Source: CAYOOP01 sp964405685
GTDB taxonomy: Bacteria > Pseudomonadota > Alphaproteobacteria > Rickettsiales > SXRF01
Reading direction: 5' to 3'
Assembly (NCBI GenBank): GCA_964405685.1
Contig: CAYOOP010000005.1
Location: 1-64,000 of the forward strand
DNA: 64,000 nucleotides
Part shown: one piece after another, positions 42,813 to 51,379 of the stretch
Layout of the letters: every line of letters begins with the position of its first letter
How positions within the stretch are numbered: the first letter of the stretch is position 1
Program-made: the position numbers and the translations under genes
Notes under the pieces: model-generated
What the model was told of the DNA's origin: nothing
Databases searched by the model: none
The model's input: only the letters and a program-made list of their open reading frames with translations

Positions 42813-43888
42813 TTGAGAAAGCTGCCTATCGCTTTCATCACCGCATCATTTTCTTCCGCTGAGCCGATGGTAATGCGTAGGAATTCCGGCATACCGTAGC
42901 CGGCGATTTCGCGGATGATGATGCCTTGTGTGGTGAGATGTGCGTTGCAGGCACTCGCCGCGGCGGCATCTTTAAATTGCACGGCGATGAAATTGCCTTG
43001 AGAGGGCAGCACGCGTAAGCCTAGCGCCGTGAGTGCATCACTCATTTTTCTGCGTTGCTGCACGACATGTTGCACGCAAGCGGCGATGTATTTTTGATCG
43101 CGCATGGCGGCAACGCCTGCGGCAATGGCGGGGCCGCCAACATTGAAGGGGCCGCGGATGCGGTTTAAGACATCGGCCACATCTTTGTGCATCACACCGT
43201 AGCCAATGCGTAAGCTGGGCAGGCCATAGACTTTGGAGAAGGTGCGCAGCATCACGGTGTTGTCGGTAGTGAGCGCGAGTTCGCGGCCATCACCATAATC
43301 AGTCACATTGGCGTATTCGCTATAGGCCGCGTCGACGGCGAGCACGATGTGAGATGGTAATTCCCTGCGCAAACGTTCCAATTCGCTTCTGGAAATATGT
43401 GTACCGGTCGGGTTATTGGGGTTGGCCACAAACACGATTTTGGTGCGCGGAGTGACGGCGGCGAGCAGTGCATCCACCGAGGTGGTATAGTCTTTTTCCG
43501 GTGCGGTAACGGGGGTTGCGCCGGCAGCTTGCGTGTAGATTTTATACATCAAAAACCCATGCTCGCTGTAGAGCACTTCGTCACCTTCGCCTGCAAAGGC
43601 ATGCACCAACATGCCGATCACTTCATCTGATCCCGCACCAATCACTAGGTTTTCTGACGGGAACCCCAGCATTTCGGTGATGGCGGTTTTGAGTTTAGAT
43701 GCGTTGCTATCCGGGTAGCGGTGTAGCGATTCGCTCGCAGTTTTATAGGCTTCAATTGCAAACGGGCTCGGCCCTAGCGTGTTTTCGTTGGAGGAGAGTT
43801 TGAGAATTTTTTGCTGGCCTGCAGCGGCGGATTTTCCGGCGACGTAGGGTGCAATATCGAGAATACCTTGTTTGGGAATAGGGCGCAT
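42809..43888 (-). CDS. hisC: Histidinol-phosphate aminotransferase (aromatic aminotransferase context)
   Basis: Fold-type I PLP aminotransferase of 359 aa. Signatures: KLSSNENTLGPSP near 30-42, RYPD, VFVANPNNPTGT, DAAYSEYA and the PLP lysine in RTFSKVYGLPSLRIGYG, ending with RITIG. It belongs to the HisC family. Placed between chorismate mutase and tyrC it probably also handles aromatic keto acids. No other his gene is nearby. Confidence 0.92.
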   Translation of the reverse strand: MRPIPKQGILDIAPYVAGKSAAAGQQKILKLSSNENTLGPSPFAIEAYKTASESLHRYPDSNASKLKTAITEMLGFPSENLVIGAGSDEVIGMLVHAFAGEGDEVLYSEHGFLMYKIYTQAAGATPVTAPEKDYTTSVDALLAAVTPRTKIVFVANPNNPTGTHISRSELERLRRELPSHIVLAVDAAYSEYANVTDYGDGRELALTTDNTVMLRTFSKVYGLPSLRIGYGVMHKDVADVLNRIRGPFNVGGPAIAAGVAAMRDQKYIAACVQHVVQQRRKMSDALTALGLRVLPSQGNFIAVQFKDAAAASACNAHLTTQGIIIREIAGYGMPEFLRITIGSAEENDAVMKAIGSFLK

Positions 43889-43892
43889 AAAT

Positions 43893-44618
43893 CTAGAATT
43901 TTAGGGGTTTCGCATACGCACCAATCACGGTGGCGTTGCTTGGGAGTTGGTCTTGTTTCACGAAGCTTTCGAGCATGATCAGCGAATAATGCTCCGCGGT
44001 GTCAAACGTCGTATAGGGCAGGGTGCATTCGACCTTGCCTTCGAAGACCGCAAGCGTTGCATCGTTACCGGAGGGTTCGGGATGCAAGCGTGCAAACGCA
44101 AACGCATGTGGTGTTGGCGCATCGGCAATAAAGGGCAATGCTGCAAACACGCGCACAGGCGTATTCACGAGTGCGAGCCACCAATGTTCACCAAACAGCG
44201 GTGCGATGCCGACATCGGCAATGTTGTTTATAATATCCTGCACCACGTGGACGCTGGTATGGTGCGCGGCGTAGGACGTGTAGCTACCAAAATATTCGCG
44301 GGACCACATCTGGGTGCGCGCGTCATCGTGCATGGAGAGTTTGAGGCGGCCTTCGAGTGCGAGCGAGGCGTTGATGATGTGACGCCAAATATGCGCAGCT
44401 GCGGCTGGCGAAAAATCCCCCGCGGCGGCTGTTTGGCTGACGCGTTTAAGCTGCGTGGCTTCGCGGCCGGAGCGGATGGGGCAGAGGCCGTCTGCTTTTT
44501 GTGCTTTCCACACGCCGACGCGTTTGACGACGTCCATGCGTGTTTTGAGCAACGCGAGGATTTGATCGTCAATCGCATCGATTTCAGCGCGTAGTTTCGC
44601 GAGTTCAGCCTCTGCCAC
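43893..44618 (-). CDS. Chorismate mutase (AroQ type) with a C-terminal domain
   Basis: 241 aa. Residues 1-95 form an AroQ-like helical chorismate mutase: LRAEIDAIDDQILALLKTRMDVVKRVGVWK then IRSGREATQL. The remaining 145 residues are not the usual prephenate dehydratase; they contain GIAPLFGEHWWLALV and a beta-rich end that recalls a periplasmic-type or regulatory domain found in some alphaproteobacterial chorismate mutases. GTG start at 44618 with GAGGGG upstream. It is 4 bp upstream of hisC, completing the aromatic operon. Confidence 0.82.
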   Translation of the reverse strand: MAEAELAKLRAEIDAIDDQILALLKTRMDVVKRVGVWKAQKADGLCPIRSGREATQLKRVSQTAAAGDFSPAAAAHIWRHIINASLALEGRLKLSMHDDARTQMWSREYFGSYTSYAAHHTSVHVVQDIINNIADVGIAPLFGEHWWLALVNTPVRVFAALPFIADAPTPHAFAFARLHPEPSGNDATLAVFEGKVECTLPYTTFDTAEHYSLIMLESFVKQDQLPSNATVIGAYAKPLKF

Positions 44619-44629
44619 AATTGACCCCT

Positions 44630-44938
44630 CTAGTGTTTATCTTCAGGAGCGTCATCACCATGTCCATCGTGATGTCCCTTGTGGCTTTCTTTCATGGCTT
44701 TGCGTTCTTCGGGGGACATTGCTTTCCACTTTTCGCGACGCTCCATACGTTCTTCGTGTTTCTTCTTCCAATCCGCATCGCTCATGGATTCCAGCTTTTT
44801 TAAGTGTTCCTGCGTACGGGAGATGGCTTCCTGGCGGGAGCTTGGAGGGTTGTATTTGCCCTTGTGTGAATCCGCTTGCGCCAAAGAGGTGAGCGCAATG
44901 AGGGGAACTGCAGCAAGGGCAGAAAGAGCGTATTTCAT
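44630..44938 (-). CDS. Small periplasmic charged protein
   Basis: 102 aa. The N-terminal signal peptide (MKYALSALAAVPLIALTSLAQA) is followed by a highly charged helical domain with SMSDADWKKKHEERMERREKWKAMSPEERKAM and a His/Asp-rich tail. The repeated W-K-x-M-S-P-E-E-R pattern occurs in small Spy/CpxP-like or DUF3106-like periplasmic proteins. The His-rich tail could bind metal. It ends 11 bp before the chorismate mutase gene and may be cotranscribed. Confidence 0.6.
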   Translation of the reverse strand: MKYALSALAAVPLIALTSLAQADSHKGKYNPPSSRQEAISRTQEHLKKLESMSDADWKKKHEERMERREKWKAMSPEERKAMKESHKGHHDGHGDDAPEDKH

Positions 44939-44993
44939 GAAAAACTCCTAAAAAAGGTGGAAAAACAGGGATCCATGCGTTAGAACGCTTCGC

Positions 44994-45305
44994 ATGGAAG
45001 CACTCCTGCTATACACCACCTGGCCAAGCGACGAAAGCGCAAAAGCAGCCGCGCGCGTACTCGTGGAAGAGCACTTGGTCGCCTGCGCCAATTACTGGCC
45101 GATGTCTTCCGTCTATCGCTGGGAAGGCCGCATTGCTGAGGAAAATGAGGTGGTGATGATTCTCAAAACCACGCGAAACGTCTTACCCCAGACGATGGAG
45201 AGAATTGGGTTGCTTCACTCGTATCATAATCCCTGTATTCTCGTGCTGCCTGTTGACGGCGGCGCGAACCCGTTTTTGCAGTGGGTTGCGCAGGAAGTCT
45301 GTTAA
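44994..45305 (+). CDS. cutA: CutA-like divalent-cation tolerance protein
   Basis: 103 aa, the standard CutA length. Characteristic motifs are LLYTTWPSDESAKAAARVLVEEHLVACANYWPM and YRWEGRIAEENEVVMILKTT, then HSYHNPCILVLPV with the histidine of the proposed metal-binding region. CutA forms trimers; its physiological role is uncertain even in model organisms. It overlaps the convergent pilin gene by 4 bp. Confidence 0.92.
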   Translation: MEALLLYTTWPSDESAKAAARVLVEEHLVACANYWPMSSVYRWEGRIAEENEVVMILKTTRNVLPQTMERIGLLHSYHNPCILVLPVDGGANPFLQWVAQEVC

Positions 45306-46135
45306 AACTTATTGCCCAGTAAGAGATCGCAGGCCGCATCGGTATAGGTGGTATTATAGCGAGCAGTGGAGGCGACGGCGCTAGTGGTGCAGTCTGGGTA
45401 AAAGTTGCTGTTTCCCGGTTCAGGGCCGCGAACAAGGCCTGTTGAGGGCACACCATCATCCATTTTGGTGTCAATTTCGTACGCCTGCATCGGTGTTAGT
45501 ATATAGCCGTTGTTCACCGGGTATCCCATGTTGCCATCATAGCCACTTCGCGCAAGCACCATAAAATGTGTGAAAGGTGATGCAAAAAAACTGGCAGCAG
45601 GGTAGCGGGTAGGTGAGAAAGCCCAGACGGAACCCGGAAGCTTACCCGCAGGAGCATTCGCAATATTGCCAGAATTAGAAGGTGTAGACCGCCATATAGG
45701 CCACCCATTGGAATGGGGGACGGAACCAGGGTATTTCCCGGCGATTAGACCAGCCAGGCTCAAGTGCTGCCAATATAAAAACCATTCACGGTTGCCGCCA
45801 TTAATATCATTAGGATTGGAAGGGCTCGTGCCTATAATGCCATCGCCGTTCCCGTTGCAGGTGTTGGTGAGGCTGGGGCGGTGTGCAAGGGTACAGTCGG
45901 TATCAATCGGCCAGTATTGTTCAGCACCAACCAAGTCTCCCGGCAGGCCGTTATATTTATTCTTGAAGGCCATGGTTGCAGTTTCAAAGGATTGAAACTG
46001 GCTTATGCTTTGCCGGATGCGTGCGGCATGAATGAGTTCGGTGCCGACGGTAATGCTACCCACCACCAGCCCAATGATGATGAGCACGATGGCAATTTCT
46101 ATGAGCGTAAAACCACGAGTCCGTGAGGCGAGCAT
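45302..46135 (-). CDS. Type IV pilin-like / pseudopilin protein, orphan
   Basis: 277 aa. The N-terminus RGFTLIEIAIVLIIIGLVVGSI is a class III prepilin signal with cleavage after Gly and conserved Glu5, then an amphipathic helix. The rest is a large exported domain with an NGNGDGIIG calcium-loop-like sequence and three to four cysteines that could form disulfides. No pilin assembly genes are in the window, so it depends on a pilus or type II secretion machine elsewhere. Its size is large for a major pilin, so a minor pilin or pseudopilin is more likely. Confidence 0.8.
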   Translation of the reverse strand: MLASRTRGFTLIEIAIVLIIIGLVVGSITVGTELIHAARIRQSISQFQSFETATMAFKNKYNGLPGDLVGAEQYWPIDTDCTLAHRPSLTNTCNGNGDGIIGTSPSNPNDINGGNREWFLYWQHLSLAGLIAGKYPGSVPHSNGWPIWRSTPSNSGNIANAPAGKLPGSVWAFSPTRYPAASFFASPFTHFMVLARSGYDGNMGYPVNNGYILTPMQAYEIDTKMDDGVPSTGLVRGPEPGNSNFYPDCTTSAVASTARYNTTYTDAACDLLLGNKF

Positions 46136-46174
46136 GGGGTGACTCTAGCAGCAACTTGCCCGTATGTTAAAAAG

Positions 46175-46206
46175 AAAAACCCCGGCCTTCAAACGCCGGG
46201 GTTTTT
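46175..46206 (-). terminator. Rho-independent terminator after the BI-1 gene
   Basis: AAAAACCCCGGC-CTTCAAAC-GCCGGGGTTTTT is a 12-bp stem with U-runs on both strands. It ends the BI-1 family gene on the minus strand, 21 bp past its stop. It lies upstream of the pilin gene, so it serves only one neighbour. Confidence 0.9.
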
Positions 46207-46227
46207 TATACATTTGGCAGTTGCCGC

Positions 46228-46968
46228 TTATTGTCTGCGATCGCCCATGAAGCGCAACAACATCACGAACAGGTTGATGAAGTCGAGATAGAGGCTGAGT
46301 GCGCCCATGATCGAGGCTTTGGCGAGCGAATCGCCCATGCCTGCGACTTGTTGGTAGATCAGCTTTAGGCGCTGGGTGTCATAAGCTATCAGGCCAATGA
46401 ACACAAACACGCCGATGAGCGAAATGCCAAAGGCAAGGCCGGAACTTTTGAAGAAGATGTTAGCAAGCGACGCCAGAAGCAGGCCCCACACGCCCATGAT
46501 CAGGAACGAACCAATGCCCGTCAGATCACGTTTGGTGGTGTAGCCATACAAACTCATACCGCCGAACATGCCTGCGGTGATGAAGAAGGTGCGGGCGATG
46601 CTTTGGCCGGTGTACATCAAAAACAGATTGGACATCGACAAGCCCATTAGCACCGAAAAGCCCCAGAAGCAGGCTTGAGCGGTGGAGGCTTGCATACGGG
46701 TGATGCCGAAGCTTAAGCCCAGCACCGCAACAAGTGGCGAGAAAGCAATAATCCAGCCGAGCGGTTTCATGCCGGTGAGATAACCTTCCGGGCTGATCGC
46801 ATAGAACGCGTTCATCAGCGCGTCGGATTGGGAGCCGAACAGAGCGACGATGCCGGTTAAAAACAGGCCTGAGGCCATATAGTTATAAATGCGCAGCATA
46901 TACGCGCGCAGACCCGCGTCCGTAGATACGGCCGACTGCATAACGCTGGGGTGATTACGAAAATCCAT
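46228..46968 (-). CDS. Bax inhibitor-1 family membrane protein (YbhL/YccA-type)
   Basis: 246 aa with seven predicted membrane segments and the family's ending YDTQRLKLIYQQ...LDFINLFVMLLRFMGDRRQ. BI-1/LFG proteins are multipass membrane proteins with proposed calcium-leak or protease-modulating roles. In bacteria they are often near ftsH regulators, which are not seen here. The protein is followed by a strong terminator and stands alone. Confidence 0.9.
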   Translation of the reverse strand: MDFRNHPSVMQSAVSTDAGLRAYMLRIYNYMASGLFLTGIVALFGSQSDALMNAFYAISPEGYLTGMKPLGWIIAFSPLVAVLGLSFGITRMQASTAQACFWGFSVLMGLSMSNLFLMYTGQSIARTFFITAGMFGGMSLYGYTTKRDLTGIGSFLIMGVWGLLLASLANIFFKSSGLAFGISLIGVFVFIGLIAYDTQRLKLIYQQVAGMGDSLAKASIMGALSLYLDFINLFVMLLRFMGDRRQ

Positions 46969-47112
46969 GAGGTTTCTCCACTGGTTGTTAATAACGGCAG
47001 TACTCTACCACAAACGCTCATATGGGTAAAGGATAACCGGATTTCAAGTCTCCCTACGCTAAAGCTCCGGGAGATAAAGTGGCCTGCCACCCGAAGCCCG
47101 CAGGGCGTAGGG

Positions 47113-47190
47113 TGGGGCGAGTGACGGGTTTCGAACCCGCGACCTCAAGAATCACAATCTTGCGCTCTAACCAACTGAGCTACACCCGCC
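47113..47190 (-). tRNA. tRNA-His (GTG)
   Basis: Reads on the minus strand as a G(-1) plus 7-bp acceptor GCGGGTG paired with CACTCGC, then C73 and encoded CCA. The anticodon loop is TTGTGAT with anticodon GTG, the T loop GTTCGAA. The extra 5' G and C73 are the identity signals of tRNA-His. Confidence 0.97.
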
Positions 47191-47205
47191 ATCTGAAGAA
47201 GGTGG

Positions 47206-47234
47206 GAATATGTCGTGCGGTGCGGATTTGTCAA
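47206..47234 (-). promoter_or_regulatory. Promoter of tRNA-His
   Basis: On the minus strand TTGACA (47229-47234) and CATATT (47207-47212) are separated by 16 bp, placing the transcript start about 10 bp before the tRNA. Confidence 0.55.
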
Positions 47235-47325
47235 GAATCCATATTCGGCTTGACAGGGAGCCTGCGCGGGGCACTATTTACCGGCATATAAACTAAAAAA
47301 TCATAGTAAAACAATACGTAAGCTT

Positions 47326-48051
47326 ATGTCTTCACCCATCGTAATCCTCACTGGTGCGGGTATTTCCGCCGAATCTGGCCTTGCAACGTTTCGCGCCAGC
47401 GACGGTTTGTGGTGCGACCACCGGATTGAAGATGTGGCAACGCCCGAGGCGTTTGCGCGTAACCCCAAGTTGGTACATGAGTTTTACAACATGCGGCGTG
47501 TGCAATTGAAGGGATCTGAGCCTAATGCGGCGCATCACGCGCTGGTAAAATTGGCGGACGAGTGGCCGGGGCAGGTGGTGGTGGTTACGCAGAATGTCGA
47601 CGATTTGCATGATCGCGCGTTTGCCCACGCGAAAAAGACGCACACGCTGTTTCATATGCACGGCGAACTCAAGAAAATACGCTGTGAAGTGAGCGAGGAA
47701 GTGTTCGATTGGGAGGAATCGCTCGGCGGTGAAACGGTGTGTACGTGCTGCAAGAAACCGGGGCGGTTGCGGCCGCACATCGTATGGTTTGGCGAAATGC
47801 CGCTCTATATGGACGAGATGTATCACTGCCTACGTGAATGCGGATTGTTCATGTCGATCGGCACTTCGGGCAATGTCTATCCCGCGGCTGGATTTGTGCA
47901 GGAGGTGCGGTTTGCAGGCACGGCGCATACGGTGGAACTCAACCTCGAGCCCTCGCTTGGCACCTCGCTTTTTCATGAGGTTATTCACGGGCCTGCCACG
48001 CAAGTGGTGCCCGCATATGTGGAGCGGATTTTGGCGGGTAACATCCTATAG
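47326..48051 (+). CDS. cobB: NAD-dependent protein deacylase (sirtuin, CobB-like)
   Basis: Removes acyl groups from lysines using NAD. 241 aa, class III. Motifs are GAGISAESGLATFR near 10-23, TQNVDDLHDRA, the catalytic His in HMHGELKK, zinc cysteines in RCEV and CTCCKK (4 Cys), RPHIVWFGE, and GTSGNVYPAAGF. FYNMRRVQL supplies the Tyr and Arg that favour succinyl/malonyl removal in CobB/Sirt5-type enzymes. A TTGACA at 47250 lies 70 bp upstream as a possible -35. Confidence 0.94.
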   Translation: MSSPIVILTGAGISAESGLATFRASDGLWCDHRIEDVATPEAFARNPKLVHEFYNMRRVQLKGSEPNAAHHALVKLADEWPGQVVVVTQNVDDLHDRAFAHAKKTHTLFHMHGELKKIRCEVSEEVFDWEESLGGETVCTCCKKPGRLRPHIVWFGEMPLYMDEMYHCLRECGLFMSIGTSGNVYPAAGFVQEVRFAGTAHTVELNLEPSLGTSLFHEVIHGPATQVVPAYVERILAGNIL

Positions 48052-48111
48052 AAAACCCCTTGTCTTGATGCAGGAATGTGGCTAAAACCACGCAACTCTA
48101 AGCAGGGCCGT

Positions 48112-48187
48112 GCCGTCTTAGCTCAGTTGGTAGAGCACCGCATTCGTAATGCGGGGGTCGGGTGTTCGAGTCACCTAGACGGCACCA
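48112..48187 (+). tRNA. tRNA-Thr (CGT); 3' part is an attachment-like site
   Basis: The acceptor is GCCGTCT / AGACGGC, discriminator A and encoded CCA. The anticodon stem is CCGCA/TGCGG with loop TTCGTAA (anticodon CGT). The T arm is GGGTG-TTCGAGT-CACCT with an uneven last pair. The 46 bp from 48142 to the CCA, and one T beyond, recur exactly at 52597-52643. Confidence 0.97.
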
Positions 48188-48188
48188 T
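48142..48188 (+). repeat. Direct repeat, left copy (attL-like, tRNA-Thr 3' end)
   Basis: A 47-bp perfect direct repeat with 52597-52643, starting in the anticodon loop and running through CCA plus one T. This is the usual pattern of a tRNA-targeting site-specific integration in which the element restores the tRNA 3' end. Confidence 0.88.
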
Positions 48189-48387
48189 TTTTCTGAATAA
48201 TTGTGATTCATAATACCTTTATTAATGAAGATATTGCCCATTTCTTTATGGGTCTCCACTAACAATTATTACATTTGTGTGAAACCTACCTAGCTCCCTC
48301 ATTTTGTCATCAAGCTGTCATAATAACTCTGTATGATTTATTAACAAGAAGTAATAATATTCGGGTCACATCATAGGGGGAATTTAT
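48189..48387. other. Leader region of the curlin gene
   Basis: AT-rich, no open frame of note. It must hold the promoter of the curli-like operon. TTGTCA at 48304 and TATGAT at 48332 are seen but are 22 bp apart, too far for a standard promoter. A ribosome binding site AGGGGGA precedes the ATG at 48388. Confidence 0.4.
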
Positions 48388-50847
48388 ATGACACGCTTTA
48401 CATCGAAACTGCTTATTGCCACCATTCTTTCCGCTTCGGCTCATGCGTCCTTTGCAGGTAATACCAACGGTATTGTGCTCCACGATGCTACCAACACCGG
48501 TGTGCTGCAGGTAAGACAAGTAGGCGCTAACAACGAGGCGACAGGGATTGCAATCGGCAACGGGAATAAGTTGAATATCTCCCAGGTGGGTAATGCTAAC
48601 ATTTTACGCCCCGCGGTGGTGTTACCTAGGATGTGGGGCGATGTGCTGATCGACGGCAACACCAATACCCTTACCGTTAAGCAGTCCGGCGACAACAATA
48701 CTGCGGAAGTGGCTCAACTGGGTGATGATAACCGCATGGGCATTACTAGCCAGGGCGGTGATGTGAAAGCGACGCAACATGGCATCGCTAATAAGCTGAC
48801 CACAACCATTACGAATACGTCTACGATCGATAAAAGCATGGTTACCACTTCGCAAAAAGGTGAGAATAATACCACCACCGTTTCTGCTAAAGGCAGCAAG
48901 AATGCTATTTTTACCGAGCAGGGCTGGGGTAATAAAAATACGCTTAGCGTGACTGTTGACGGCGACAATAACGCCATCGGCGATGACACCCATAGCATCG
49001 GCCAGCAATATGAAACCAAAAACGGTGTTATTAAAGCGATCGTTAAAGGCAGCAACAACCGTGTGCTTACAAATCAGGGACATACGGATGGGGACAACAT
49101 TGCACTTTCTCTGACCGGTAACGGCAACACTGCTGGGATCGTACAAGGCATCGATGTATATCAAGGCAGCGTTACTACCAACAAATCGACAGTGACGTTA
49201 AAAGGTGACGATAACCATATTGACACGATGCAGGGCGGTCACAAAAACGTTGTAAGCGCTGGCATGCAAGGCAACAGCCAGTACGCTAGCGTCTATCAAG
49301 ACGGCGATAGCAACACTGCGAGATTATCGCTCATCGGTAATAACGGCTTAGGGACGGATCCGGTGAGCGCTCAGCAATTTGGCAATACGAACACGATGAA
49401 CCTGACGCGTAATGGCGACAACCATAGCTTCTCCGGCCATCAAACTGGCAACACCAATACGATGAACCTGACCACGGGAAGCAGCACGAAGCCTACCAGA
49501 GGAAACGAACTCTTCGGCATTCAGGAAGGCGACACCAATGTTGCAAGCGTCTCTCTTAATGGCGATGACGACGCTGCATATACGATACAAAGAGGTACCA
49601 ATAACCGTGCAACTGCAACGGTGCAGGCGAGCGGTCAAAAAGAAAATGTCATCTCTCAAAATGGTATTGGAAATAGAGCCACGATTAATGCAGGCGCAGG
49701 AGCTGGCGGTGAAGTAACCGCAGCGCAATTCGGGAATGCCAATTCCGCTACATTGGCACGTACCGGCAACGACCATGCAATCTTCGGTCTGCAAAATGGC
49801 GATAACAACAAAATGTCCGTTACCACGGGTAGCGCAGCGACGCCTAGCGAGCACAGCGATATTTCTGCCTATCAATACGGGGATGGCAATACGCTTAATG
49901 CTAAGTTCAACGGCGCACGTAACGTTGGTGTCCTTACCCAAGACGAACAAGTTTACGGCAGCGATCCTGTAAGCACAGCGCCTTTAAACGATAAACTGTC
50001 CGCGACCGTAAGTGGTAACGACAACGTTGTTGGCGTTTCTCAAGTGAGAGGTAAAAACAATAGCGTGAATGTTACGCTGACTGGTAACAACAACCGTGTT
50101 GGCAATAAATACGACACCACGATTGAAGAAGGTGTGCAACAATTCAACGCCACCAATGAAACCGTTACCTTGAATGCAAAGGGAGATAACAACCTGCTGT
50201 ACGTAAAACAACGCTACAGCAACGGTGATTCTGCGACCGCGACCGTTACGGGTAACCGCAACGTTGTGGATATTAAACAGCAAGGCGAAAGCACAACGAT
50301 TTTGGGTAACGCAAACAAAGCTACCGTGTCGATTAAGGGTTCCGATAGCTGGGTGACCATTTCCCAAACCGGAAGTAATAACGTAGCTTCGTCTACTTTT
50401 AGTGATGGTAGTAGCCAAGCAGATGTGACGCAAATCGGTACAAAAAACACCGTGCAACTTTCGGCAAGCGGCATGTACAACTCTTTTATGGCGAAGCAAA
50501 CGGGTAGCGAGAACACCATGACACTAAGCGGAAAAGCCACCACTAACGAGACGAACTATATCCGTGGTGAACAGCGTGGTGACAAAAACAGAATGCTCTT
50601 AAAAGCCGAAGGCAATGGCAATCTCTTGAGCGGTTACCAACAAGGTACTAGCAACTCCATGACCGTGAACACCCATGGTGACCATAACACCGCGATGACC
50701 ACCCAAACCGGTAATAATAACTCTATGAACATCACCTATTACGGTTCGGGCAATACGGGTTTCTTTACCCAAACGGGTAACGGTCTGAAGTATACTATGA
50801 GCACGACGCTCTCGAATCAAACCTTTAACATAAACCAAAAGAACTAG
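48388..50847 (+). CDS. Curlin-repeat (CsgA/CsgB-like) amyloid protein, very large
   Basis: 819 aa. The signal peptide MTRFTSKLLIATILSASAHASFA is followed by more than 40 curlin-type units. By my reading, 22 match Q-x-G-x-x-N exactly (for example QVGNAN, QSGDNN, QTGNNN, QIGTKN), usually alternating with a Q-less x-G-x-x-N unit (KGDDN, DGDNN, SGNDN). Each pair would form one turn of the amyloid beta-helix. E. coli CsgA has five repeats and about 150 residues, so this is several times larger. It probably forms an extracellular fibre secreted through the CsgG pore encoded next. Whether it also nucleates (no separate CsgB) is unknown. Confidence 0.9.
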   Translation: MTRFTSKLLIATILSASAHASFAGNTNGIVLHDATNTGVLQVRQVGANNEATGIAIGNGNKLNISQVGNANILRPAVVLPRMWGDVLIDGNTNTLTVKQSGDNNTAEVAQLGDDNRMGITSQGGDVKATQHGIANKLTTTITNTSTIDKSMVTTSQKGENNTTTVSAKGSKNAIFTEQGWGNKNTLSVTVDGDNNAIGDDTHSIGQQYETKNGVIKAIVKGSNNRVLTNQGHTDGDNIALSLTGNGNTAGIVQGIDVYQGSVTTNKSTVTLKGDDNHIDTMQGGHKNVVSAGMQGNSQYASVYQDGDSNTARLSLIGNNGLGTDPVSAQQFGNTNTMNLTRNGDNHSFSGHQTGNTNTMNLTTGSSTKPTRGNELFGIQEGDTNVASVSLNGDDDAAYTIQRGTNNRATATVQASGQKENVISQNGIGNRATINAGAGAGGEVTAAQFGNANSATLARTGNDHAIFGLQNGDNNKMSVTTGSAATPSEHSDISAYQYGDGNTLNAKFNGARNVGVLTQDEQVYGSDPVSTAPLNDKLSATVSGNDNVVGVSQVRGKNNSVNVTLTGNNNRVGNKYDTTIEEGVQQFNATNETVTLNAKGDNNLLYVKQRYSNGDSATATVTGNRNVVDIKQQGESTTILGNANKATVSIKGSDSWVTISQTGSNNVASSTFSDGSSQADVTQIGTKNTVQLSASGMYNSFMAKQTGSENTMTLSGKATTNETNYIRGEQRGDKNRMLLKAEGNGNLLSGYQQGTSNSMTVNTHGDHNTAMTTQTGNNNSMNITYYGSGNTGFFTQTGNGLKYTMSTTLSNQTFNINQKN

Positions 50848-50863
50848 TTTTTTCAAGGTGTTG

Positions 50864-50891
50864 ACCCCTATCACCGCAAGGTGGTAGGGGT
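50864..50891 (+). terminator. Hairpin after the curlin gene
   Basis: ACCCCTATCACC-GCAA-GGTGGTAGGGGT forms a 12-bp stem with a GCAA tetraloop and one G·T pair, followed by TTGGTTTG. It lies 17 bp after the curlin stop and before csgF. It likely ends most transcripts, so that the fibre subunit is made in excess over CsgF and CsgG. Confidence 0.8.
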
Positions 50892-50974
50892 TTGGTTTGT
50901 AAAGGAAATCCTTAGGATTTAAATACGTTTTATTAGGGTCTGTGTGGGATAATTTGGGGGTAGGAGTTATCCCC

Positions 50975-51376
50975 ATGAAACACCGCTTTTCATTGATTGC
51001 CGTTTCAATTGCTTTGGGTGCCTTGGATACTGTCCAGGCGGCTGAGTTGGTCTATACGCCGGTGAACCCTAACTTCGGCGGCAACCCCAATAACGGCCTG
51101 GTGCTGCAACAGCAGGCGACGATGAACAATCGCCATAAGGAACCCAAAGCACCGCAAAAAACGGCGACGCAGGCGATTGCTGATAGCATTACCAATTCCG
51201 TAATGTCAAAAATCGCCAATGATGTGGCAACCGCCATCACCGATGGGGACCCGAGCGGTACGTTCCAGGTCGGCGGCTCCACCATCAGCTTCATCAACAA
51301 CGGCACGTATACGACGCTTACGATTAATGATGGGCGTGGCGGCATCACCACCCTTGATATTCCAAACGGGATATAG
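50975..51376 (+). CDS. csgF: Curli assembly factor CsgF
   Basis: 133 aa from ATG 50975 with TAGGAGT upstream. A signal peptide ends near VQA. The diagnostic NPNFGGNPNNG motif appears at residues 32-42. This CsgF N-terminal segment threads into the CsgG pore to form the second constriction. The C-terminal part has repeated IxxxxNGTYTTLTINDG strands. The gene ends 3 bp before csgG, as expected for CsgF-CsgG partners. Confidence 0.92.
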   Translation: MKHRFSLIAVSIALGALDTVQAAELVYTPVNPNFGGNPNNGLVLQQQATMNNRHKEPKAPQKTATQAIADSITNSVMSKIANDVATAITDGDPSGTFQVGGSTISFINNGTYTTLTINDGRGGITTLDIPNGI

Positions 51377-51379
51377 CCG

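Noticed and set aside
47250..47278. Promoter for cobB (TTGACA at 47250)
   Set aside because: The -35 is good but no matching -10 lies at 16-18 bp; kept only as a remark in the cobB entry.
48622..50499. Long open frames antisense to the curlin gene
   Set aside because: They arise from the repetitive coding of the curlin gene, have no ribosome binding sites, and the sense protein has a signal peptide and clear repeats.
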